Assembly: GCA_019931185.1 (NCBI GenBank)
Contig: JAINDK010000026.1
Location: 1-64,000 of the forward strand
From: Bryobacter sp. CoA8 C33
GTDB taxonomy: Bacteria; Acidobacteriota; Terriglobia; Bryobacterales; Bryobacteraceae
Direction: 5' to 3'
DNA length: 64,000 nt
Part shown: positions 16,382-28,514 of the stretch, piece by piece
How positions within the stretch are numbered: the stretch's first letter is position 1
Layout of the letters: the number at the start of each line of letters is the position of its first letter
Position numbers and translations under genes: made by a program
The notes under the pieces: model-generated
Database searches by the model: none
Seen by the model: only the letters and a program-made list of their open reading frames with translations
What the model was told of the DNA's origin: nothing

Positions 16382-16437
16382 GAGCGGCAAACAATCTCTC
16401 TAGTGGAAACGGCTGCTGCCGATAAGGACATTTAACA

Positions 16438-17295
16438 ATGTTTTCCATTATCGGTATCGTCGTCGTTCTAGGCGCCGTGGCAGGTGGCTTCGCCATGTCT
16501 CACGGCAAGTTTCCCGTGCTTTGGCAGCCCGCGGAATTGGTCGTGATATTTGGCGCCGCGCTGGGCAGTATGCTGGTGGCCAATCCCATCGCCAACATAA
16601 TGGCGCTAATCAAGGGAATTCTGAGTGTTCTGAAGGGGAGTCCCTATAACAAGAATTATTATCTGGACACGCTGAAGGCGCTGGCGGATGTATTCAACTA
16701 TGGAAGGAAAAACGGCTTACAGAAGCTGGAGACGGATATTGAGAATCCGAAGCAAAGCCAGCTCTTTACGCAGCACAAGTGCTTCACCACGAATCATCAT
16801 GCGATGGACTTTGTTTGTGACACGCTGAGGACATCGATTGCGGGCGGTATTGGGCACTTCGAATTGGAGCAATCGATGGAGGCCGACATCGACATCATGA
16901 AGCACGAGCTGGAGCAGCCGGTGGGGGCATTGAAGGAGATGGCGGATTCGTTGCCTGGCATGGGGATTGTAGCGGCGGTTTTGGGCGTTGTGATCACGAT
17001 GGGCAGCCTAGGTGGGCCGCCGGAGGAGATTGGGGAACACGTAGCGGCGGCGCTGGTCGGAACTTTTCTGGGGATCCTGTTCTGCTATGGGATATTTGGG
17101 CCACTGGCGAGCAACATACAAAAGATCAACGAAGGGGAAATTGAATATATGCACGTGCTGCGGGCGGGAGTGGGGGCATTCATCAAGGGTGCTGCGCCCA
17201 TTCTGGCGGTCGAGATGGCGCGGCGGTCGATTCCACCGCATGTCCGGCCGAGCTTCAAGGATATGGAGCAGAAGGTGAAGGGCGGGGGCAAGTAA
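16438..17295 (+). CDS. motA: flagellar motor stator protein MotA
   Basis: The 285-residue inner-membrane protein has four predicted membrane helices: two near the N terminus (residues 1-20 and about 30-52) and two in the second half (around 195-245), separated by the large cytoplasmic loop that contacts the rotor. The signature ADSLPGMGIVAAVLGVVITMG, with the conserved Pro before helix 3, is intact. With MotB it forms the ion-conducting stator of the flagellum. The ribosome site AAGGA lies 9 bases before the ATG. motB follows after 4 bases. It lies 56 bases after lptB, so the two operons may be joined. Confidence 0.95.
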   Translation: MFSIIGIVVVLGAVAGGFAMSHGKFPVLWQPAELVVIFGAALGSMLVANPIANIMALIKGILSVLKGSPYNKNYYLDTLKALADVFNYGRKNGLQKLETDIENPKQSQLFTQHKCFTTNHHAMDFVCDTLRTSIAGGIGHFELEQSMEADIDIMKHELEQPVGALKEMADSLPGMGIVAAVLGVVITMGSLGGPPEEIGEHVAAALVGTFLGILFCYGIFGPLASNIQKINEGEIEYMHVLRAGVGAFIKGAAPILAVEMARRSIPPHVRPSFKDMEQKVKGGGK

Positions 17296-17299
17296 AGCG

Positions 17300-18253
17300 G
17301 TGGCCGATAACAATTCAGAACAACCGATTTATTTGATCAAGAAGAAGGTCCATGGACATGGTCATCATGGTGGGGCCTGGAAGGTGGCTTACGCTGATTT
17401 CGTTACGGCGATGATGGCGTTTTTCATGGTGATGTGGCTGATGGGTTCCTCCGAGAAGGTAAAGAGCGCTGTCAGCGGCTACTTTCGCGATCCAGAAGGA
17501 TTCAAGAAGGAGACCGGAACCGGAGTGGCCGGAGAAGGTGAGCAGATCACTCTTTCCAGGGATGACATGGAAGGATTAAAAGACAAAATTCAGGCCGCGA
17601 TGAAGCAGTTGCCCGATTTCAAACAGCTCCAGGACCATGTAACGATGACGGTTACGGGCGAGGGCTTGCGCATCGAATTGCTCGAAAAGGAAAAAGGCAT
17701 GTTTTTTGATTCCGGCAGTTCGGTGCCAAGCACCTTCGGCAGCAGCGTATTATCACGCTTGAGCTCCGAGTTGGCCAAGCTGCCCAACAACGTCACCATT
17801 GAAGGCCATACCGATGCAAAGCCTTTTTCAAAGACTGGCAATTACTCTAATTGGGAGCTGTCAACCGACAGGGCGAATTCGGCGCGGCGCGTCATGACGG
17901 AGACCGGATTGCGGCAGAATCAGGTCAAACAGGTACGCGGATTTGCCGATCAACGTCTGATGGATCGAAAGGATCCCAACGCACCCAGGAACAGGCGTAT
18001 TTCTATCATCGTGCAGTACCAAATGGAACCCCAACAATCCGCAGAAGACAAACAAGAGGGCAAGAAAGGCGGACAGGATGAAGGTGACCACCAGATGGGT
18101 GCTCGTGGTCCGGAGAAGCCGGGCAAAGAGGACCAAGCCAAGCAAGGCCACCCGAAGGTAGACCATACCTCACCGGAAAATCGCCAACAAGGTCAACCGA
18201 TTCCAGCAGCCAGCGCAGCGGGCAAACCAGTAAAGCCCTCAGCCGCTAAGTAG
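17300..18253 (+). CDS. motB: flagellar motor stator protein MotB
   Basis: The 317-residue protein has a short cytoplasmic N terminus rich in His and Lys, one membrane helix with the ion-binding Asp33 (VAYADFVTAMMAFFMVMWL), a plug region and a C-terminal OmpA-like peptidoglycan-binding domain (TIEGHTDAKPF, NWELSTDRANSARR, NRRISI). The last 70 residues are a low-complexity Gln/Lys/Pro/Gly tail not found in short MotB proteins. It starts at a GTG 4 bases after motA. It anchors the stator to the cell wall and carries the proton or sodium path. Confidence 0.95.
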   Translation: MADNNSEQPIYLIKKKVHGHGHHGGAWKVAYADFVTAMMAFFMVMWLMGSSEKVKSAVSGYFRDPEGFKKETGTGVAGEGEQITLSRDDMEGLKDKIQAAMKQLPDFKQLQDHVTMTVTGEGLRIELLEKEKGMFFDSGSSVPSTFGSSVLSRLSSELAKLPNNVTIEGHTDAKPFSKTGNYSNWELSTDRANSARRVMTETGLRQNQVKQVRGFADQRLMDRKDPNAPRNRRISIIVQYQMEPQQSAEDKQEGKKGGQDEGDHQMGARGPEKPGKEDQAKQGHPKVDHTSPENRQQGQPIPAASAAGKPVKPSAAK

Positions 18254-18268
18254 GTTTCCACGACAATT

Positions 18269-18287
18269 CTCAGCTTCGTTAGCTGAG
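18269..18287. terminator. stem-loop after motB
   Basis: CTCAGCT and AGCTGAG form a perfect 7-bp stem with the loop TCGTT, 16 bases after the motB stop. No T tract follows. Together with the next hairpin it separates the convergent motB and fliA genes. Confidence 0.4.
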
Positions 18288-18330
18288 CCCACGCAAGGTC
18301 GACTACCTCCGCGCATCAAATTCTTCTTGC

Positions 18331-18352
18331 TGATCCGAAGGATCTCGGATCA
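18331..18352. terminator. stem-loop covering the fliA stop codon
   Basis: TGATCCGA (18331-18338) and TCGGATCA (18345-18352) form a perfect 8-bp stem with a 6-base loop. The fliA stop codon is part of the stem. There is no T tract on the minus strand, so it may mark the end of the transcript by pausing or protect it from decay. Confidence 0.4.
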
Positions 18353-19171
18353 GAAAGCAGTGGCAGACCGGATTCCCGCCTGCCCTAGCGCATTAGCCAT
18401 TTTTTCGAGCGCTGCTTTGTGAATCTGGGATACACGGCTTTCGTTGATTCCCAGCATGCTGCCTATTTCTTTCATGGTGAGCTCATTGGAGTAATAGAGC
18501 AATACAACCCTTTGGTAGCGCTCGGGCAAGGTATGCAGGGCCATCGCCAGCATACCCTTCAGTTCTTCCCGGGCACAAATCGAGTCTGGGTGGTAGTCTG
18601 CGCTAGTGGGATAGTCCGGAGCCGGCAGATCCTCATTTTCGTGGGTCCGCGTCGAAGCGGATACCAAGCCGACATTACGCAGGTCAATCATCATTTGCCG
18701 CCAGCGATCCACCTCAACTCCCATTTTGCCCGCGATCTCCTCCTCGGTGGGATTTCGCTGCAGTTCCGCCAACAAATCCCGCGTGACCGCCTCAACCTGC
18801 TTGTGGCGGCGGCGCAGGTCCCTTGACGCCCAATCGAGTTGCCGAAGGCTGTCGAGAATAGCTCCCTTAATGCGGTGCTTGGCGTAGGAGGAAAACGCTA
18901 CGTTCTTTTCCATGTCATATTTGGTGGCAGCATCAAACAAGCCCATTATGCCTGCGTGGATCAAATCGTCAAGATCAACATGGACAGGGAGATTATCGTG
19001 AACGCGCACCGCAATGGAGCGCACTAGCGGCAAATGCTCAAGCACGACACAATCGCGCTGAGCATAGCGGCTTTGCGTAAGTTGATCCTCGGCTGAGGTC
19101 GCTAACTCAAGGTTGGCGGTTGCCTCCATGCTGTGAGTCAGGGTTTGAAGCGAAAATTGAGCGGCATTCAT
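18350..19171 (-). CDS. fliA: flagellar sigma factor FliA (sigma-28)
   Basis: The 273-residue factor has sigma regions 2 (LEHLPLVRSIAVRVHDNLP, DLDDLIHAGIMGLFDAATKYD), 3 (TEEEIAGKMGVEVDRW) and 4 (LPERYQRVVLLYYSNELTMKEIGSMLGINESRVSQIHKAA, split here by description only). Region order and spacing are those of the FliA/WhiG group. It should control late flagellar and chemotaxis genes. The ATG at 19171 is chosen because it has TGGAGAG 9 bases upstream and gives the usual FliA length; the frame stays open for 85 more codons to an ATG at 19426. It is convergent with motAB. No other flagellar genes are in the window. Confidence 0.9.
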   Translation of the reverse strand: MNAAQFSLQTLTHSMEATANLELATSAEDQLTQSRYAQRDCVVLEHLPLVRSIAVRVHDNLPVHVDLDDLIHAGIMGLFDAATKYDMEKNVAFSSYAKHRIKGAILDSLRQLDWASRDLRRRHKQVEAVTRDLLAELQRNPTEEEIAGKMGVEVDRWRQMMIDLRNVGLVSASTRTHENEDLPAPDYPTSADYHPDSICAREELKGMLAMALHTLPERYQRVVLLYYSNELTMKEIGSMLGINESRVSQIHKAALEKMANALGQAGIRSATAF

Positions 19172-19707
19172 CGGTATGCTCTCCAGGCTGGCAGTGGATT
19201 TATCTTTTCGGCTTGGCCTGGGCAGGACGACTTCCATCTGAAGCTCAACTTTTTCGGCGATGCAACCGATGTTTTCTTTAGCAGGTGGCTTGCGCATGGT
19301 CTCAGGTTCTTTACCGGTCCGCCGCGATGTCTCTGCGGAGACGACGCCATATGCAATGCACGACTCGTGCCGTTTTCTTGGCAGAACTTTAGCCCCATTT
19401 TCACTGATTACACGTGCCATGCCCATTTTTTTTATTCACTCCAACTAATTCAAAATTAAGGGCTTAGGTAACTTCCCTAAAGAATCTCCGGCTTTTTTCG
19501 GCAGCTCCTAGATTTTCCACACTCCCGAACTGGGATTCATTCCTGAACTGCTGGTTCATATCGGAGCAGAATGTTCCAATTTGAAACTCGATTGGGCCTT
19601 CACAACCTTAGTACTCTGCCGAAACAGATCACCTAATGCATTATGACCTATTCTCGGTAGTTCTAAGGGTTTGAAAACAAAGGAATTTTGTCTTAGAGCA
19701 AATAGGT
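19172..19707. other. region upstream of fliA
   Basis: The first 255 bases (19172-19426) continue the fliA frame without a stop and have fairly coding-like codons; they could encode an N-terminal extension or a decayed small gene. GGAG lies 12 bases before the ATG at 19426. The part from 19441 to 19707 is A/T-richer than the surroundings and is probably the promoter and leader of fliA and the end region of the EamA gene. No RNA gene or known operator is recognised. Confidence 0.4.
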
Positions 19708-20595
19708 TTAACAACTTAATTTGCGGACAAGGTATACACCTGAGAAAATCACGCACATGCATGCTAACTCATTGATTCCAAGAGATTCGCGATAGAAAAT
19801 CCAGCCTAGGGTGACGGCCACTATCGGATTGATGTAGGTGTAGATCGAAACGACAGCCACTGGCAGATGCTGTAAGGCATACAGGAAGGAACTGTAGGCA
19901 ACAATGGAGCCGAACAGAGCCAAGTATAGGATGGCCCCCAGGACGCGAGTACTGAGGTGAAACTCAGCTCCGCCACTCAGAATGGAGAGCAGCGTAGCAG
20001 TAATGCCGACAGCGAACTGTTGCACGGCCCCAATGAGGACGGGATGAACCCCATCACGGCGGCGCTTCTGCAAAATCGAGCCAAGCGACCAGCCCAGACA
20101 ACTGAGCTGGAGAATAAGGAATCCCTTGACGGTTGCCCCGTCGAAGCCTCGCTCCAGAGCTTCGGGGGCAACGAGCCAGACAGCGCCGGCAAAGCCAATC
20201 CACATGCCAATCCAGGCTCTAGGATGGACCGGATCGCCGCCGGGCACGGCGCGCTCCATGCCAACCATCCAGAAGGGGCTGACGGTGATAAACAGGGCCG
20301 CCAGGCCGCTGGGGATATAGGTTTCGGCGAGCGAAAGGCAATAGTTTCCCATGCCGAGTGTCAGCATACCGGTACCCACAGGCCACCAGAGGGCGGCGCC
20401 GCGCGGCATTGTCCAGCCCCGCCACCAGGCAAAGATGAGAATCAAGGCGCCACTGAGCAGGAAGCGGCTGGCGACTAGGACGAGAGGCGTGAGGCCTTCG
20501 AGGGCAACGCGAATGCCGAGATAGGTCGTCCCCCAGAAAAAGCAGACGGCGGCGAGGCTCCACCACGCAGTTGCACTCTGATTCTCAGCCGGCAA
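19708..20595 (-). CDS. EamA/DMT-family exporter
   Basis: The 295-residue protein has ten predicted membrane helices in two EamA repeats. The first begins WWSLAAVCFFWGTTYLGIRVAL with the typical W-G family start, and the second contains LILQLSCLGWSLGSILQKR and ends near YTYINPIVAVTLGWIFYRE, the usual conserved motif before helix 9. Members export amino acids, metabolites or drugs; the substrate cannot be told from sequence. The start is a TTG at 20595 with a weak CTGGA site. It stands alone between fliA and the divergent sugar kinase. Confidence 0.88.
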   Translation of the reverse strand: MPAENQSATAWWSLAAVCFFWGTTYLGIRVALEGLTPLVLVASRFLLSGALILIFAWWRGWTMPRGAALWWPVGTGMLTLGMGNYCLSLAETYIPSGLAALFITVSPFWMVGMERAVPGGDPVHPRAWIGMWIGFAGAVWLVAPEALERGFDGATVKGFLILQLSCLGWSLGSILQKRRRDGVHPVLIGAVQQFAVGITATLLSILSGGAEFHLSTRVLGAILYLALFGSIVAYSSFLYALQHLPVAVVSIYTYINPIVAVTLGWIFYRESLGINELACMCVIFSGVYLVRKLSC

Positions 20596-20749
20596 GATTC
20601 CAGACTAGCAAGGCCAAGAAGGGCTGGTGGCGGGAACGGGCGCGAGCCGGGAGAAGCTTTCGCCATCAGCTTTTTTTCGGGCTGGGTTTTGCCGGGTAGC
20701 GCGGACGGGGACCTCGGATTCGGGCGGCGCAAGAGAGTACAATCGTGAG

Positions 20750-21679
20750 TTGATCATTAGCGTCACCCTCAATCCAGCCATCGACCAGAACATTGCGGCC
20801 GATCAGCTGGTGTTTGAAGACCGCGCATATATCCTCGATACCTTTCAGTCGGCCGGGGGGCGTGGCATCAATGCCTCGCGAGTGATTCATTCCTTTGGCG
20901 GCAAGACGCTGGCAGTCACGTTTTCCGGTGGCGAGGGAGCGGGGGAATTTGAGAAGTTGCTGCGCAGCTACGGCTTTCCCTGTGAATTCGTAGCGATGAA
21001 GAATGCAATCCGGCACAATTTATCGATCACTGACCGTCAGGGGCTGAGCGTGAAGCTGAACGAACGGGGTCCTGAGCTGAGCCGGGCCGAAGTAAAGGGT
21101 ATTGAAGACGCCATTCGGCGGCGCCTGCCCAAAGCAAAGGTATTGATGCTTTGCGGCAGTCTTCCGCCGGGGGTGCCGAGCGAATTTTACTCGCGGCTGG
21201 TGCATGCCGCGCGGGAGCAGAAGGTACGCACGCTGCTCGACACGGACAGCGATCCGCTGACGCTATCGATTGAAGCCGGGCCGACGGTGGTGACGCCTAA
21301 CCAGTCGGAGGCGGAGCGTCTGCTGGGCCGCGCGTTGCTGACACGCTCTCATTTTGTCGAAGCGGCGCAGCGGATCCGGGAAATGGGGGCGGAATCGGTG
21401 GTGTTGTCGCTCGGGGCGCGCGGCGCGGTGGGGGCAACGGAGGATCGTGTGTTTGAGTGTGTACCGCCGCGTGTCGAAGCAGTTTGCCCGATCGGAGCCG
21501 GCGACGCGCTGGCGGCGGCCTTTGCCTGGGCGACGAGCAAGGGCAAGGCGTTTTATGACGCGCTGCGTTGGGGGGTAGCCGCGGGAACGGCTTCGGCGAT
21601 GCTCCCCGGGATCAGTTTCGCCTCACTCGAGCAGACCAAGGCGATCTATAGGCACGTCGATGTTCGGCCCGTGTCCTAG
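20750..21679 (+). CDS. PfkB-family kinase, 1-phosphofructokinase-like
   Basis: The 309-residue ribokinase-fold enzyme starts IISVTLNPAIDQN, which is typical of the 1-phosphofructokinase/tagatose-6-phosphate kinase branch. It has the first PfkB signature AGGRGINASRVI and the second PIGAGDALAAAFAWA, with catalytic Asp252. It would phosphorylate fructose 1-phosphate, fructose 6-phosphate or tagatose 6-phosphate. The start is a TTG at 20750, matching where homology to the family begins; the open frame upstream has no family features. No PTS gene is nearby. It is convergent with katG, with a strong hairpin between. Confidence 0.88.
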   Translation: MIISVTLNPAIDQNIAADQLVFEDRAYILDTFQSAGGRGINASRVIHSFGGKTLAVTFSGGEGAGEFEKLLRSYGFPCEFVAMKNAIRHNLSITDRQGLSVKLNERGPELSRAEVKGIEDAIRRRLPKAKVLMLCGSLPPGVPSEFYSRLVHAAREQKVRTLLDTDSDPLTLSIEAGPTVVTPNQSEAERLLGRALLTRSHFVEAAQRIREMGAESVVLSLGARGAVGATEDRVFECVPPRVEAVCPIGAGDALAAAFAWATSKGKAFYDALRWGVAAGTASAMLPGISFASLEQTKAIYRHVDVRPVS

Positions 21680-21687
21680 AAAAAGAT

Positions 21688-21715
21688 AAGGGCGGCGCCC
21701 AAGAACGCCGCCCTT
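21688..21715. terminator. bidirectional terminator hairpin between pfkB-type kinase and katG
   Basis: AAGGGCGGCG (21688-21697) and CGCCGCCCTT (21706-21715) are exact reverse complements with an 8-base loop. The stem is GC-rich, has A-rich sequence on its left and a short T run on its right, and lies between two convergent genes. Confidence 0.75.
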
Positions 21716-21735
21716 CGATTTGGCCGCCGGCCCGA

Positions 21736-24356
<2,621 letters not shown>

Positions 24357-26336
24357 CTAAAGACCGAGGGCTTTTTTGCCCGCCGCGATGACGGCGAGGA
24401 TGCGATCGACATCATAGACGGCGCCGGCCCAGGTGCCGCCGCTGACATCCTGCAGGGCGGCCCAGAGGCGGGTGTCGTCGGGCAATTGCGGGTCGGGGCG
24501 CATCTCGGGCGTCCAATCGCGCGTGGCAATGAGTTGGTCGCCACCGGCGGCGCCTTCGGCTTCGGTGATGAGGTTGACGGTGCCGGTGAGGTCGTTGCGG
24601 TTGATTGTGATCTCGATCAGATCGCCTTCGCGGACTTTGCCGATGGGTCCGCCGGCGAGGGCCTCGGGGGTGACGTGGCCGATGCAGGCGCCGGTGGATA
24701 CGCCACTGAAGCGGGCATCGGTAAGGACGGCGACATGCTTGCCGAAGTCGAGAAACTTGAGGGCGCTGGTCAACTGATAGGTCTCCTCCATGCCGCTGCC
24801 CATGGGCCCGCGGCAACAGAGCACGAGGATGTCACCGGCGACGATGCGGTCATGGCCTTTGCTCTTGATGGCGCGGATGGCGGCCGGTTCGCTATGGAAG
24901 ACGCGGGCGCGGCCGCGCTTGCGGTAGACGTTGTCGGGGTCGACGACGGAGGGATCAATCGAGGTGCTTTTGATGACGGCTCCGCCCGGAGCCAGATTGC
25001 CGGTGGGGAAGCTAACGGTCGCCGTGAGACCACGGGCGCGCGCGGCATCGGGAGAGAGGATCACCTGGTCGGGGTCGACCCCATCGCGCTCCCGCAACTG
25101 TTTGCGGAGATGGGCGCGGCGTTCGCTTTGCTCCCACCAGTCGAGGCAATCGCCGAGGGAGGAGCCGCTGACGGTTTGCACGCTGAGGTCGAGCAGGCCG
25201 GCGCGCTTGAGATGCAGCATCACCTCGGGAACGCCGCCGGCGAGGAAGACCTGGATCGTCGGATGGTTGCGGGGCCCGTTCGGCAGGGCATCGACGATGC
25301 GGGGAATCTGGCGGTGGATGTGAGTCCAGTCGGCGGGGGTGGGCCGCTTGAGGCCGGCGTGGAAGGCGACGGCGCCAATGTGGAGAATGAGATTCGTGGA
25401 GCCGCCAAAGGCGGCAAACACGGCCATGGCGTTATCGAGAGCCGCTTGGGTGAGGACGGTCTTGGTGGTCATCCCGAGACGGAGCTGAGCGAGCAGGGCA
25501 CGGGCTGAGCGCCGCGCCATATCGAGCCAGATGGGCGCCCCGCTCGGGCTCAGCGCGGAGTGGGGCAAGGACATGCCGAGGGCTTCGCCGATCACCTGCG
25601 CGGTGGCCGCCGTACCGAGAAACTGACAGCCGCCGCCCGGGGAGGCGCAACTGCGGCAGCCCATGTCGGCGGCATATTCGAGCGTAATGTCGCCATGGGC
25701 AAAGCGCGCCCCGATGGTCTGTACCTTGCCCGTGTCCTCGCCGTCCTCGGTGGCGAGCATCACGCCGCCTGGCACGAGGACGGTCGGCAGAGTGTGCGTG
25801 GCGGCGAGCGCCATCATCATCGCCGGCAGGCCCTTGTCGCAAGTGGCGACGCCGACGACGCCTTGGCGGGTGGGGAGACTGCGAATGAGACGGCGGAAGA
25901 CCTGCGCGGCGTCGTTGCGATAGGGCAAGGAATCGAACATGCCGACGGTGCCCTGGCTGCGGCCGTCGCAGGGGTCGGTGACAAAGCCGGCAAAGGGAAT
26001 GGCCCGCTGTTTCATGAGCTCTTCCGCGGCGGCCTGGATGAGGAGATTCACCTCCCAGTGGCCGGAATGGTAGCCGAGGGCGATCGGTTTGCCGTCCTCG
26101 GCGCGGATGCCCCCGTGGGTGGAGAGCAACAGGATCTCCTTGCCGCCGAGCAGGCGCGGGTCAAGCCCCATGCCGGCGTTTTGCGTCCAGCCGAAAATGT
26201 CGCCCGAGGGGCGCTCGATCAACATTTCCGGCGTGAGCGGCAGCGAGCCCTCGGGGCCCTTTGCCTTCGACACCACGTTTAATACCGACCGGTCTTCGGC
26301 CTCGAGGATCGCGAGAAAATTGCTGCTATCCGCCAT
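24357..26336 (-). CDS. yjhG: IlvD/Edd-family dehydratase, YjhG/YagF type (D-xylonate dehydratase)
   Basis: The 659-residue protein closely follows the E. coli YjhG/YagF proteins along its whole length, for example [73 protein letters not shown] and [16 protein letters not shown]. The Cys residues of the first three motifs would hold the Fe-S cluster, and the last motif contains the catalytic Ser. YjhG/YagF convert D-xylonate to 2-keto-3-deoxy-xylonate; a related sugar acid is possible here. It is about 60 residues longer than IlvD, as expected for this branch. It is divergent from a Tat-exported oxidoreductase with a shared 50-base promoter region holding an inverted repeat. Confidence 0.9.
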   Translation of the reverse strand: MADSSNFLAILEAEDRSVLNVVSKAKGPEGSLPLTPEMLIERPSGDIFGWTQNAGMGLDPRLLGGKEILLLSTHGGIRAEDGKPIALGYHSGHWEVNLLIQAAAEELMKQRAIPFAGFVTDPCDGRSQGTVGMFDSLPYRNDAAQVFRRLIRSLPTRQGVVGVATCDKGLPAMMMALAATHTLPTVLVPGGVMLATEDGEDTGKVQTIGARFAHGDITLEYAADMGCRSCASPGGGCQFLGTAATAQVIGEALGMSLPHSALSPSGAPIWLDMARRSARALLAQLRLGMTTKTVLTQAALDNAMAVFAAFGGSTNLILHIGAVAFHAGLKRPTPADWTHIHRQIPRIVDALPNGPRNHPTIQVFLAGGVPEVMLHLKRAGLLDLSVQTVSGSSLGDCLDWWEQSERRAHLRKQLRERDGVDPDQVILSPDAARARGLTATVSFPTGNLAPGGAVIKSTSIDPSVVDPDNVYRKRGRARVFHSEPAAIRAIKSKGHDRIVAGDILVLCCRGPMGSGMEETYQLTSALKFLDFGKHVAVLTDARFSGVSTGACIGHVTPEALAGGPIGKVREGDLIEITINRNDLTGTVNLITEAEGAAGGDQLIATRDWTPEMRPDPQLPDDTRLWAALQDVSGGTWAGAVYDVDRILAVIAAGKKALGL

Positions 26337-26344
26337 AAAACGTC

Positions 26345-26379
26345 ATCGTATCGCGAGCGTGACATAAAACTGATACGAT
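26345..26379. promoter_or_regulatory. inverted repeat between yjhG and the Gfo/Idh/MocA gene
   Basis: ATCGTATC (26345-26352) and GATACGAT (26372-26379) are exact reverse complements with a 19-base spacer, in the 50 bases between the two divergent start codons. The right arm overlaps a possible extended -10 element (TGATACGAT) for the oxidoreductase gene. It looks like an operator for a regulator controlling both genes. Confidence 0.45.
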
Positions 26380-26386
26380 TTGCGCG

Positions 26387-27727
26387 ATGTCCCTTAGCCG
26401 ACGCAGTTTCACGACCGCTGTTTCCGCCGCTGCTTATTCCCGGATTCTCGGGGCCAATGAACGCCTTCAAGTGGGCTTTATTGGTTATGGGTTGATTGGT
26501 GCGCAGCACGTTTACGACTTCAAGAACCAGCGCGATGTCGATCTGGCGGCGATGAGCGACACCTTTCAGCCACGGATGGAGGAAGGCATCCAGGCTTGCG
26601 GCGGCAAAGCGAAAGGCTACAAGGATTTTCGCCGCTTACTGGACGACAAGGACATACAAGCCGTTGTCGTCTCGACGCCAGACCACTGGCACGCGATGAT
26701 GACGATCATGGCCTGCGCGGCGGGCAAGGATGTTTATGTCGAAAAGCCGATGACGCTCTTTGTGCGCGAAGGCCGCTGGATGATCCAAGCCGCGCGCAAG
26801 TACAAGCGCGTGGTGCAGGTGGGCACGCAGCAGCGCTCGGGTAAACACTACCAGTTGGCGAAGCAACTGCTGGCCGACGGGGTGATCGGTAAGGTGCACT
26901 CGGTGCGCATGGCGAGCTTCCGCAACATCATGCCCGGGTTCGGGCGGCCGACGGCAAACCAAGTTCCCTCCGAGCTTGATTATGAAATGTGGCTGGGCCC
27001 GGCGCCGAAGAAGCCGTACAGCCCGCACCGCGCGCTCTATCATTTCCGCTGGTTCTGGGATTATTCGGGCGGGCAGATGACGAATCTCGGCGCGCACCAG
27101 ATCGACATTCTGCAGTGGTATCTGGGTTTCAAGGGGCCGCAAGCCGTTTACTCCAACGGCGGCCGCTTCGTGGTTGAAGATGACGGAGAGACGCCCGACA
27201 CGCAGGATGCCGCTTTTACTTACAACGGCCTGACCTCGTTGTGGAGCCATCGCGAGGGCAGCCAGGGATCGGGCTCCGGCTCGGGGCTTGAATTCTATGG
27301 CACCAAGGGCAGCCTCAAGATCGACCGCGGCAACTTCACGATCACGGGCGACATGAAGCGGCCGCCCGAGAATGCGATCCCGGTCTTTCAGGGCCATCCC
27401 ACGGGCGGGGCGCGCAAGACGGAAACCAAGGCCGAACAGTGGGTGGCCAATCGCAGCGAGAAGGGCTCAAGCCCGGAGCAGTTCGACCTGCATGTCCGCA
27501 ATTTCATCGACTGCATCAAGACGCGGCAGCGGACCGTGGCCGACGTCGAGGATGGGCATCAAACGGCTGTGGCTTGCCACCTGGCCAATCTGTCGCTGCG
27601 CTTGGGGCGCGTTCTCAAGTGGGACCCGGTGAAGGAGGAGATCCTCGGCGACCGCGAGGCCAACGCCATGCTCGAGCGCCCTTACCGTGAGCCCTGGGCT
27701 CGCCTGCTGCGCAGCTTCAATCTTTAA
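26387..27727 (+). CDS. Tat-exported Gfo/Idh/MocA family oxidoreductase
   Basis: The 446-residue protein starts with a twin-arginine leader ([15 protein letters not shown]) and then a Rossmann fold with [10 protein letters not shown]. The conserved E-K-P motif appears in [11 protein letters not shown] and the C-terminal alpha/beta domain carries [19 protein letters not shown]. Members use NAD(P) on sugars or sugar derivatives; exported Tat forms with tightly bound cofactor are frequent in Acidobacteriota and Planctomycetes. Its divergent partner is a sugar-acid dehydratase, so oxidation of a sugar feeding that pathway is a reasonable inference. Its last 11 bases overlap the convergent lipoprotein gene. 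Confidence 0.88.
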   Translation: MSLSRRSFTTAVSAAAYSRILGANERLQVGFIGYGLIGAQHVYDFKNQRDVDLAAMSDTFQPRMEEGIQACGGKAKGYKDFRRLLDDKDIQAVVVSTPDHWHAMMTIMACAAGKDVYVEKPMTLFVREGRWMIQAARKYKRVVQVGTQQRSGKHYQLAKQLLADGVIGKVHSVRMASFRNIMPGFGRPTANQVPSELDYEMWLGPAPKKPYSPHRALYHFRWFWDYSGGQMTNLGAHQIDILQWYLGFKGPQAVYSNGGRFVVEDDGETPDTQDAAFTYNGLTSLWSHREGSQGSGSGSGLEFYGTKGSLKIDRGNFTITGDMKRPPENAIPVFQGHPTGGARKTETKAEQWVANRSEKGSSPEQFDLHVRNFIDCIKTRQRTVADVEDGHQTAVACHLANLSLRLGRVLKWDPVKEEILGDREANAMLERPYREPWARLLRSFNL

Positions 27728-28469
27728 GCGCTTCGAGACGCTTGCGGACCCTGGCGAAGGCTTCACGCGCCGGGATCCTTTTGCCGCTAGGGAACTCCAG
27801 TATGTCCACGTGCTGGTCGAGCAGCAGCAGGCTGTCGGCAATGATCTCGTTAGCCAGTTTGCGGTCGCCCATGGCGCGGGCGGCCTCGATCAGCTCGAAA
27901 GCCAGGTGTTCGTTGAAGTATTGTTTCGAGCCGAGATCTTCCTTGCGGTAGAGTTCAGCGGCGTTCAGTTTCGCGCCCGGATGTTCACTCGAATAGACGA
28001 TGCGCCCCTGGCCGGAGCCGGCGGGAAACCAGCAGACCTCATGCACCTGCTTCAAGCCGCCGTCTCCCATCGCGCAAGTTGGCAAGCTCACGCGAGCCAC
28101 CCCGCCCGGCCTGACTTCGAGACGCTCCGGGCTCCAGCCGCAGTAGACATCGCCGTAGGAGTCGTCATAGGAACGGGCTTGTAAATAGCCATCTTCGGTG
28201 ATACGCAGAAATCCAGCGAGGCGGCCGAGGCCGGCGCGGTTGAGGCCCAGCTCGCTCGCCTTAGGCTCGCGGCCATACTCAACGGAGACACCATGGCCCC
28301 AATCGCCCGACGGATGAAGAGGATGGGACGAGGCGCGCTTCACACTCGCTGTGTCGCCGGCGAAACAGGCGGCGCCCGGAGGGCGAGTTTTCGCGAGTGA
28401 GGGGTGATCGATCACTTCCTGGGTACAGGAGGAAAAGCATCCCAGCAAGACAAGCAGGGCCAGACGCAC
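27717..28469 (-). CDS. hypothetical lipoprotein
   Basis: The 250-residue protein has a very short hydrophobic leader with two possible lipidated cysteines, Cys11 (LLVLLGC) or Cys15 (FSSC). The mature part has six further cysteines spread over the middle and no recognisable enzyme motif. The C-terminal third is helical and charged (AFELIEAARAMGDRKLANEIIADSLLLLDQHVD). It starts at a GTG, facing coaD across a mirrored 45-base spacer. Its 3' end overlaps the oxidoreductase gene by 11 bases. I do not recognise the family. Confidence 0.75.
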   Translation of the reverse strand: MRLALLVLLGCFSSCTQEVIDHPSLAKTRPPGAACFAGDTASVKRASSHPLHPSGDWGHGVSVEYGREPKASELGLNRAGLGRLAGFLRITEDGYLQARSYDDSYGDVYCGWSPERLEVRPGGVARVSLPTCAMGDGGLKQVHEVCWFPAGSGQGRIVYSSEHPGAKLNAAELYRKEDLGSKQYFNEHLAFELIEAARAMGDRKLANEIIADSLLLLDQHVDILEFPSGKRIPAREAFARVRKRLEALKD

Positions 28470-28471
28470 GC

Positions 28472-28513
28472 CCTGAGGATAACAAGGGCTTACAATAAAG
28501 GCTTATTCTCAGG
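28472..28513. promoter_or_regulatory. mirrored start regions of the lipoprotein gene and coaD
   Basis: CCTGAGGATAA (28472-28482) and TTATTCTCAGG (28503-28513) are reverse complements at 10 of 11 positions, separated by 20 bases. Each arm ends 1-2 bases before the GTG start of one of the two divergent genes and carries its CTCAGG ribosome-site-like sequence. It is either a symmetrical operator or a coincidence of two similar translation starts. Confidence 0.4.
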
Positions 28514-28514
28514 C

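Noticed and set aside
16418-16425. GCCGATAA, a perfect sigma-28 -10 box, before motA
   Set aside because: It lies 13 bases before the motA start codon and overlaps the ribosome site, and no TAAA-type -35 element is at the right distance.
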